The position numbers were made by a program, and so were the translations under genes. This document shows, one piece after another, positions 1-4,516 of a stretch of DNA of 5,713 nt. The first letter of the stretch is position 1. Every line of letters begins with the position of its first letter. The notes under the pieces are model-generated. The model worked only from the letters and a program-made list of their open reading frames with translations. It was not told where the DNA came from and did not search any database. The stretch is taken from positions 1 to 5,713 of the forward strand of contig DXUR01000200.1 in assembly GCA_019417795.1 (NCBI GenBank), written 5' to 3'. Source of the DNA: Clostridiales bacterium (GTDB lineage: Bacteria; Bacillota_A; Clostridia; Oscillospirales; Oscillospiraceae).

Positions 1-730
1 GAATGAAGATATAGGGAATGACCTTAATGAATTCATAGGAGAAATCACCGGTCAGCTCAGCGGCGCTGCCGACCACGGTATAGATGACCATGGCGAGCAC
101 AGCGGCAACTGCGGCGATCACGCCGTTCATCTTGAACTTATCCCGCATCTCGCAGCCGCAGCCACGGGTCGCAGCGATGGTGGTATCGGAGATCATGGAC
201 AGGTTATCGCCGAACATGGCGCCGCCCAGAACAGTGCTGATCGCCAGAGCCAGATTCAGGCCCGCGCTCTCAGCAACAGCCACAGCGATGGGGCCAACAG
301 CGGAAATGGTGCCCATGGATGTGCCCATGGCGGTCGCCATAAATGCGGAGATCAGGAACAGACCGGCAAACATAAACTGGGTCGGAACCAGGCTCAGGCC
401 CAGGTTTGCAGTGGCCTGCACGCCACCCATGGCCTTCGCGACGCCGGAGAAGGCGCCGGCCAGCAGGAACACCATGATCATGATCATCGTGCCCTGGTTG
501 CTCATGCCCTTGCAGAAGGTATCCATGCGGTATTCCAGGTTGCGCTCTTTGCCGCCCATGCACATGCACACCAGCAGCGCACCCACAAGGGCAGCCATAC
601 GGGGAACCTGCTTAAAGGAGTCTCCACCGTAGCCCAGAGCGGCGCAGATCAAGCCGCTGCCAAGATAAATTGCCAGGAACGTAAGCAGGGGGAAAAAGCC
701 TTTCCAACCGTAATATTTCTTGTTCTCCAT
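1..730 (-). CDS. NhaC-family Na+/H+ antiporter-like transporter (partial, C-terminus beyond window)
   Basis: This is the N-terminal 243 residues of an integral membrane transporter; the gene continues past base 1. It begins MENKKYYGWKGFFPLL, and the start is fixed by a purine-rich ribosome binding site (GAGAGGAA on the minus strand, 738-745). Hydrophobic segments lie near residues 12-32, 44-58, 82-98, 118-134, 142-153, 160-173 and 204-218. Two motifs typical of the NhaC family are present: GTSMGT at about 136-141 and GDNLSMISDTT at about 174-184, the latter with acidic residues expected in the ion path. Known family members exchange Na+ for H+, malate/lactate, or are predicted methionine importers (MetT). 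Because it lies 113 bp downstream of a methionine gamma-lyase-like gene on the same strand, uptake of that enzyme's amino acid substrate, coupled to Na+ or H+, is plausible but inferred. Family assignment is firm; substrate is not. Confidence 0.85.
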   Translation of the reverse strand, partial: MENKKYYGWKGFFPLLTFLAIYLGSGLICAALGYGGDSFKQVPRMAALVGALLVCMCMGGKERNLEYRMDTFCKGMSNQGTMIMIMVFLLAGAFSGVAKAMGGVQATANLGLSLVPTQFMFAGLFLISAFMATAMGTSMGTISAVGPIAVAVAESAGLNLALAISTVLGGAMFGDNLSMISDTTIAATRGCGCEMRDKFKMNGVIAAVAAVLAMVIYTVVGSAAELTGDFSYEFIKVIPYIFI

Positions 731-783
731 AATGCGCTTCCTCTCTTTTTTTATTTCACAGATCTCTCTGGATTTTTAAGATA

Positions 784-813
784 CCTCCGGAGAAGCCGTG
801 ACCTCTCCGGAGG
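784..813 (-). other. Perfect 10-bp hairpin between lyase and antiporter genes
   Basis: The arms 784-793 (CCTCCGGAGA) and 804-813 (TCTCCGGAGG) are perfect inverted repeats around a 10-nt loop. In the direction of transcription the hairpin follows the lyase stop codon by 30 nt and precedes the antiporter start by 53 nt. The bases after it on the minus strand (TATCTTAAAA) are only a weak U-tract. It may therefore be a leaky terminator that lowers antiporter expression, or an RNA-stabilising/processing element, rather than a full stop. The 113-bp gap holds nothing else I can identify apart from the antiporter ribosome binding site. Confidence 0.6.
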
Positions 814-843
814 GGCAAATACGAGGATAACGGGGGTTTGGGA

Positions 844-2061
844 TCAGATCGCGGCAAAGGCGGTCTCAAAATCGTTGATAAGGTCTCTGGCGGACTCCAG
901 GCCAACGGAGAGGCGGATCAGACCGTCCGTGATACCGGCAGCCAGGCGGTCCTCCTTGGACACAGCGGCGTGCGTCATGCTGGCGGGGTGCTCGATCAGC
1001 GTATCGGGGTCGCCCAGAGACACGGCAATCGAAGCGATGGACAGGTTATTCAGCAGCTTCTTGCCAGCCTCGAAGCTGGTCATGCCCTTTACGTCATCGT
1101 TCAGCTCAAAGCTGAGGATACCACCAAAGAGGCCGTTCTCCATCTGGCGGCAGGCCAGCTCATGGCTGGGGTCGCTCTCCAGACCGGGATAGTAGACCTT
1201 CTTCACGTAGGGGTTGGACTCCAGATACTTGGCAACCGCCATTGCGTTCCGGCAGTGACGCTCAATACGCAACGCCAGGGTCTTCATGCCTCGCAGTACC
1301 AGATAGCTGTTGAAGGGAGAGGGCGGGCAGCCATTGATCTTCGTCATGGCGTTGCCGCGGATCAGGCCCATATCGGCAGCGGAGCCGACCACAACGCCGC
1401 CCAGCGCATCGCCGTGGCCGTTGATGTACTTGGTGATGCTGTGCAGGACCACGTCCGCGCCCAGCTTCAGCACGTGCTGAATGGGAGGCGGTGCAAAGGT
1501 AGCGTCCACCACCACGCGGATATCCTTGCCGGCGACTGCCTTGACAGCCGCAACGTCCGTCACCTTGATCATGGGGTTGTTGGGGGTCTCGAAATAAATC
1601 ATCTTGGTGTTGGGCTTGATGGCGGCCTTCAGTGCCTCCAGATCGGAGGTATCCACGCGAGAGACCTCAATGCCCATATTGGGGAGGTTTACGGTCGCCA
1701 CTGCGTTGGTGCCGCCGTAAACAGAGTTGTCAAAGATCACATGGTCGCCGCACTTCAGGAACGCGATCATCACAGAACCGACTGCGCCCATGCCGGAGGC
1801 GGTGGCCACAGCGTCCTCACCGCCCTCCATGGCGGCGCACTTCAGCTCGAAGGCACGGGTGGTGGGGTTTCCGCCGCGGGTGTACTGATAGCCGGGGATC
1901 TTCTTGGCAAACTTGTCAGCACCCTCCTCCACAGTTTCAAAGCAGAAAGTTGAGGTCTGATAGATCGGCGTGGCCAGCGCGCCGTGGGCGGGATCGTGGC
2001 CCTGTCCGGCGTGGATGATCATGGTCTCAAAATCGACATTGCTCCAGTCCAGCTTGCTCAT
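844..2061 (-). CDS. PLP-dependent Cys/Met metabolism enzyme, methionine gamma-lyase-like
   Basis: A 405-residue fold-type I PLP enzyme of the cystathionine/methionine gamma-lyase family, of typical full length; these are usually cytosolic tetramers that eliminate the gamma-substituent of an amino acid, giving a 2-keto acid and ammonia (2-oxobutyrate and methanethiol from methionine). Visible residues: Y60 and R62 (YTR, phosphate binding across subunits), stacking Y115, D186 for the PLP ring nitrogen, Schiff-base K211 in HSITKYINGHGD, and R383 in RLSVGLE for the substrate carboxylate. The C-terminal stretch SLGDPDTLIEHPASMTH is very gamma-lyase-like. However, the positions of the diagnostic Pseudomonas putida MGL residues C116, K240 and D241 hold G117, T240 and K241, so substrate could be methionine, cystathionine, an O-acylhomoserine or another gamma-substituted amino acid. 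The start is supported by AAGGAGG at 2070-2076, 8 nt upstream. It heads a probable operon with the antiporter and has a putative operator in its promoter region. Confidence 0.9.
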   Translation of the reverse strand: MSKLDWSNVDFETMIIHAGQGHDPAHGALATPIYQTSTFCFETVEEGADKFAKKIPGYQYTRGGNPTTRAFELKCAAMEGGEDAVATASGMGAVGSVMIAFLKCGDHVIFDNSVYGGTNAVATVNLPNMGIEVSRVDTSDLEALKAAIKPNTKMIYFETPNNPMIKVTDVAAVKAVAGKDIRVVVDATFAPPPIQHVLKLGADVVLHSITKYINGHGDALGGVVVGSAADMGLIRGNAMTKINGCPPSPFNSYLVLRGMKTLALRIERHCRNAMAVAKYLESNPYVKKVYYPGLESDPSHELACRQMENGLFGGILSFELNDDVKGMTSFEAGKKLLNNLSIASIAVSLGDPDTLIEHPASMTHAAVSKEDRLAAGITDGLIRLSVGLESARDLINDFETAFAAI

Positions 2062-2104
2062 GTTAGCAGCCTCCTTCAGTAAAAATCATAAATTGGTTTT
2101 TGTA

Positions 2105-2115
2105 ACATCAGATGT
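2105..2115. promoter_or_regulatory. Putative GntR operator, copy 1 (lyase promoter)
   Basis: ACATCAGATGT is a perfect palindrome around a central A (5-bp half-sites). Together with one base on each side (AACATCAGATGTC, 2104-2116) it recurs exactly upstream of the IlvC-like gene. Here its centre is about 49 bp upstream of the lyase start codon and downstream of or overlapping the predicted transcription start, a position expected for repression. The adjacent GntR regulator is the likely binder, by inference. Confidence 0.65.
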
Positions 2116-2120
2116 CATAT

Positions 2121-2160
2121 CTTATAGGCACAGTCTACACGTTTCCGCTTCTTTTGTCAA
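2121..2160 (-). promoter_or_regulatory. Putative sigma-A promoter for the lyase/antiporter operon
   Basis: On the minus strand a consensus -35 TTGACA (2155-2160) is followed after 17 bp by TAGACT (2132-2137), a moderate -10. A second possible -10, TATAAG (2121-2126), lies closer to the operator; its distance to the palindrome (5 bp) resembles that in the IlvC-like promoter (4 bp), but its spacing to TTGACA is too long. The -35 is clear; which -10 is used cannot be settled from sequence. Confidence 0.5.
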
Positions 2161-2308
2161 TTGCACAATTTGACGATACAAAAAGCACTTTTTTGTGGGA
2201 AAAATGAATAATTTTTCGTAATCGTTTGCTTCCATTCTCCCCTTTTTTCTTCTTTTTGTATTGGAGAAAACGTTTGGGTACGTTAACAATTCGCAAATAA
2301 AATAGTTG

Positions 2309-2314
2309 TATAAT
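2309..2314 (+). promoter_or_regulatory. Putative -10 element for the GntR regulator gene
   Basis: A consensus TATAAT lies about 120 bp upstream of the regulator start codon. No good -35 stands at 16-18 bp; TTAACA at 2283-2288 would give a 20-bp spacer. A second, TATACT at 2352-2357, is also possible. The shared palindromic operator is not present here; only a weak half-site-like AACAT (2322-2326) is seen. The rest of the 2062-2435 gap is AT-rich and shows no gene. Confidence 0.35.
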
Positions 2315-2353
2315 ATAGCCGAACATGATATAGTAATAATTGAAAATTTTTTA

Positions 2354-2396
2354 TACTTTGTGCAGGCCAGTTGGCCTTGTACTTTATGCACGGCCA
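2354..2396 (+). repeat. Imperfect direct repeat plus palindrome in the regulator leader
   Basis: TACTTTGTGCAGGCCA (2354-2369) recurs as TACTTTATGCACGGCCA (2380-2396), offset by 26 bp. Between and overlapping them is the inverted repeat AGGCCA-GT-TGGCCT (2364-2377), and GTGCA (2360-2364) can also pair with TGCAC (2387-2391). The element lies 40-80 bp before the regulator's start codon. It could be an autoregulatory binding site for two dimers in tandem or an RNA hairpin in the 5' leader. Confidence 0.5.
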
Positions 2397-2435
2397 TTTC
2401 TTACAAAGAGTGTCCGCTTGTGAGGAGTTGTTGGT

Positions 2436-3152
2436 ATGGAGATTGGCAAAAAGCAGCGCGATCCAAAGAAAAGTCTTTCCAGACAGGTGGTTGATTCCAT
2501 CGAAGAAATGATCATGGAGCGCAAGCTCGGTCCCGGAGATGTACTGCCCACGGAAATTCAAATTTCCGAAGAATTGCAGGTCAGCAAGAGCAGTGTAAGA
2601 GAGGCCATCAAAATGCTGGAGGCCCTGGGCGTCGTAGAGATTCGCCGGGGGTTGTGCACCGTCATCAGTAAGAATCCGGAGCAGGGCTATATGAATGTCA
2701 TGCTCTCTCACTTCTACCTCAACAGCGGAAATGAGGAGGATCTGCAAAACTTCCGTTATATTATAGAGTCCGCCTACACGACCTACGCTATCCACCAGGC
2801 AACAGACAATGACCTTGCGGCCATTCGTGAAAAGCTGGAGCTGTTCCGCGAAAAGCTGCGGAACGGCACACTGGAGGCGGAGGACGATATCCTGTTCCAC
2901 GGGCAGATCTTGCAGGCAACGCATAATTCCTTTATGATCAGCCTGGGAAATGCGCTGAACGAGCTGTTCCGCCGCTCCATCGCCATCGCGATCCGGGATA
3001 ACCCCGAAGTGGCCCTCCATGACCACGAGAGCATCTATCAGGCCATCGTCAACCGGGACCCGGTCGCCGCGGAAAAGGTGATCGCTGCAAGCGCCAGACA
3101 GTGGGCTGCATCGTTTAAGATCCAGGACGCCGTGGCGGAGTCCACCTTATAA
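2436..3152 (+). CDS. GntR-family (FadR/FCD subfamily) transcriptional regulator
   Basis: A 238-residue DNA-binding regulator of normal FadR-subfamily length. Residues about 13-78 form the GntR winged helix-turn-helix: LSRQVVDSIEEMI, then LGPGDVLPTE, the recognition-helix region VSKSSVREAIKMLEALGVVEIRRG, and the wing. Residues about 100-228 form the all-helical FCD ligand domain, which in this family binds small carboxylates, often through a metal held by Asp and His residues. D151-x3-H155 and H197 match three ligands; where the fourth His is expected (ARxH near the C-terminus) there is W223. The start is supported by GAGGAG at 2422-2427, 8 nt upstream. The gene is divergent from the lyase and upstream of the IlvC-like gene, and identical palindromes lie in both flanking promoter regions, so it is probably the local regulator, most likely a repressor relieved by a pathway acid. 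Family is certain; ligand unknown. Confidence 0.93.
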   Translation: MEIGKKQRDPKKSLSRQVVDSIEEMIMERKLGPGDVLPTEIQISEELQVSKSSVREAIKMLEALGVVEIRRGLCTVISKNPEQGYMNVMLSHFYLNSGNEEDLQNFRYIIESAYTTYAIHQATDNDLAAIREKLELFREKLRNGTLEAEDDILFHGQILQATHNSFMISLGNALNELFRRSIAIAIRDNPEVALHDHESIYQAIVNRDPVAAEKVIAASARQWAASFKIQDAVAESTL

Positions 3153-3170
3153 TATAATAAAATCAGACGG

Positions 3171-3204
3171 AACGACCCGGTATATCACCGGGCCGTTTCT
3201 TTTT
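3171..3204 (+). terminator. Rho-independent terminator of the regulator gene
   Basis: The arms 3171-3181 and 3187-3197 pair over 11 bp with one A-C mismatch around a 5-nt loop (ATATC), followed by TTTCTTTTT. It lies 18 nt after the regulator stop codon, so the regulator is probably monocistronic and separated from the IlvC-like gene. Confidence 0.9.
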
Positions 3205-3236
3205 ACAAAATTTTACAAAAAATTGAGAAATCACCC

Positions 3237-3264
3237 TTGACAATCTAGAACCATGTGCTATACT
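3237..3264 (+). promoter_or_regulatory. Sigma-A-type promoter of the IlvC-like gene
   Basis: Consensus -35 TTGACA (3237-3242), a 16-bp spacer, and -10 TATACT (3259-3264) preceded by an extended TG at 3256-3257. Transcription would start near 3271, inside the palindromic operator. The -35 match is perfect and the gene's codon use is strongly biased, consistent with high expression when de-repressed. Confidence 0.75.
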
Positions 3265-3268
3265 TTAA

Positions 3269-3279
3269 ACATCAGATGT
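3269..3279. promoter_or_regulatory. Putative GntR operator, copy 2 (IlvC-like promoter)
   Basis: ACATCAGATGT, identical to the copy at 2105-2115, including one extra matching base each side (3268-3280). It begins 4 bp after the -10 hexamer and covers the predicted start of transcription, a position where a bound protein would block RNA polymerase. A further ATGTC follows at 3283-3287, 7 bp after the ATGTC of the palindrome, possibly an auxiliary half-site. Confidence 0.7.
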
Positions 3280-3328
3280 CTTATGTCATGTATCTTTTAT
3301 TTTTAAATACGTTGAGGAGGCACTTATT

Positions 3329-4327
3329 ATGGGCAAGGTTTATTACGATCAGGACGGTCACATCGAGGCGATCCAGGATAAAGTCATTGCGATCATCGGC
3401 TACGGCAACCAGGGCCGTTCTCAGGCTCTGAACATGAGAGATTCCGGCGCTAAGCACATTATCGTTGGCAGCATCCATGATGAATCCTGGAACACCGCCA
3501 ACGCCGACGGCTTCCCCACTTATTCCATCGCTGAGGCTTCCAAGAAGGCTGACATCGTGTTCCTTCTGCTGCCGGACGAAGTGGCTCCCGAGATCTACGA
3601 GCGCGATATCGCTCCCAACCTGCATCCCGGCGCAGCACTGAACTTTGCTTCTGGCTACAACATCACCTATGGCTTCATCAAGCCCGCCGCTGATCTGGAC
3701 GTGATCATGGTCGCTCCCCGCATGATCGGCAAGGGCGTTCGTGAAACCTATGAAAACGGCACCGGCTTCCCCACCTTCCTGGTCGTCAATCAGGACGCTA
3801 CCGGCCACGCCAAGGAGATCGCCGTTGGTCTGGCCAAGGCTCTGGGCTCTACCAAGGCCGGCGCCATCGAGGTCACCTTCAACGACGAGACCTATCTGGA
3901 CCTGATGAGTGAGCAGGCTATCTGGCCCCTGATCATGAACGTCATGGTGACTGCATTCGACTTCTTCGCCGAGAAGGGTCTGCCCGCTGAGGCGATCCTC
4001 ACCGAGATGTACATGTCCAAGGAGCCTATGGTCATGATGGAGAAGATGGCGGATATGGGTCTGTTCAAGCAGCTGCCCCTCCACAGCCGTACCAGCCAGT
4101 ATGGTCAGATGTCCCGCTTCAAGATGGTGGACAACACCTCCATGCGTCAGTTCATCGAGGAGCAGTACAACAAGATCGTCGATGGCAGCTTCGCTCAGGA
4201 GTGGGAAGAGGTCAAGGCTGACGATATGAAGAAGTTTGATGAGCTGCGGGCCGAGACTGAAAAGCTGCCCATCTCTGTGGTCGAGGCAGAGGTCCGCAAG
4301 AACCTCTCCGGCGGCAAGGCCAACTGA
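3329..4327 (+). CDS. Ketol-acid reductoisomerase (IlvC) homologue with divergent active site
   Basis: A 332-residue protein, full length for class I ketol-acid reductoisomerase. It has the N-terminal Rossmann domain (MGKVYYDQD start; GYGNQG at 24-29; LLLPDE at 79-84; IAPNLHPG at 94-101) and the knotted helical C-terminal domain (from about 183). True IlvC converts acetolactate or acetohydroxybutyrate to a 2,3-dihydroxy acid with NADPH and two Mg2+. Here Mg ligands D191, E195 and E226 and the active-site S253 are kept, but the IlvC catalytic His is S108 (ASGYN for AHGFN), the Lys is R131 (VAPRMIGKG for VAPKGPGH), and the fourth acidic ligand aligns with S230. The cofactor loop GSIHDES (47-53) is acidic where NADPH-binding Arg/Ser residues are usual, hinting at NADH. 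It is likely a paralogue with another substrate, perhaps a plain reductase. GAGGAGG at 3314-3320 supports the start. It has its own promoter, operator and terminator. Confidence 0.88.
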   Translation: MGKVYYDQDGHIEAIQDKVIAIIGYGNQGRSQALNMRDSGAKHIIVGSIHDESWNTANADGFPTYSIAEASKKADIVFLLLPDEVAPEIYERDIAPNLHPGAALNFASGYNITYGFIKPAADLDVIMVAPRMIGKGVRETYENGTGFPTFLVVNQDATGHAKEIAVGLAKALGSTKAGAIEVTFNDETYLDLMSEQAIWPLIMNVMVTAFDFFAEKGLPAEAILTEMYMSKEPMVMMEKMADMGLFKQLPLHSRTSQYGQMSRFKMVDNTSMRQFIEEQYNKIVDGSFAQEWEEVKADDMKKFDELRAETEKLPISVVEAEVRKNLSGGKAN

Positions 4328-4367
4328 TCGCCCCCTCTTCATTCTTCTCTACAAAACGTTCCCTACG

Positions 4368-4408
4368 GCCGCGGAAAATTGTAATCTGCAATTTTCCGCG
4401 GCTTTTTT
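4368..4408 (+). terminator. Strong rho-independent terminator after the IlvC-like gene
   Basis: A perfect 14-bp stem (4368-4381 with 4389-4402, outer half GC-rich) around a 7-nt loop is followed by six T (4403-4408). It stands 40 nt after the stop codon, so the downstream dehydratase should depend on its own promoter or on read-through. Confidence 0.95.
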
Positions 4409-4418
4409 ACAACTCCGG

Positions 4419-4479
4419 TTGTATTTTTCAAAGAACTATGGTATATGTGCTCTTGAGGATACCCACAGGCTGTTATGCT
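4419..4479 (+). promoter_or_regulatory. Candidate promoters for the dehydratase gene
   Basis: Two weak candidates lie between the terminator and the gene. One is TTGTAT (4419-4424), a 17-bp spacer and TATATG (4442-4447). The other is TTGAGG (4453-4458), a 15-bp spacer and an extended -10, TGTTATGCT (4471-4479). Neither carries the palindromic operator seen upstream of the IlvC-like gene. Confidence 0.35.
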
Positions 4480-4516
4480 GACAGAAATATTTGTTTTCAA
4501 GAAAAGGAGAACGCTT

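Noticed and set aside
84..632. Plus-strand open frame opposite the antiporter
   Set aside because: The minus-strand frame gives a convincing NhaC-family membrane protein with conserved motifs; the plus-strand product does not resemble any protein.
838..1953. Long open frame on the plus strand opposite the lyase gene
   Set aside because: It is antisense to a clear PLP enzyme, has no ribosome binding site, and its product is low-complexity and unlike any known family. It follows from the codon bias of the real gene.
2176..2197. A-rich/T-rich hairpin ACAAAAAG...CTTTTTTGT between the lyase and the regulator
   Set aside because: It is imperfect, almost all A-T and lies upstream of both divergent genes, where no terminator is needed; probably AT-rich background.
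2264..2284. Possible catabolite-control (cre) site around AAACGTTT
   Set aside because: Only a loose match to the CcpA consensus, with mismatches at key positions; AT-rich DNA gives such matches by chance.
2062..2435. Search for a riboswitch (such as S-box/SAM) ahead of the lyase
   Set aside because: No conserved riboswitch core or terminator/antiterminator pair is visible; the leader from the predicted start to the lyase is only about 55-65 nt, too short.
2283..3026. Minus-strand open frame overlapping the regulator
   Set aside because: It is antisense to the conserved GntR/FCD gene and covers its promoter; there is no domain and no ribosome binding site.
3201..3220. Tandem TTTTACAAAA repeat
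   Set aside because: Two perfect 10-bp units in the AT-rich spacer after the terminator; too short and simple to call a functional repeat, although it could raise the upstream A/T content of the next promoter.
3281..4342. Long minus-strand open frame opposite the IlvC-like gene, and a similar one at 4865-5623
   Set aside because: Both are antisense shadows of well-conserved enzymes; the products are rich in Leu, Val, His, Asp and Gly with no recognisable domain and no start signals.
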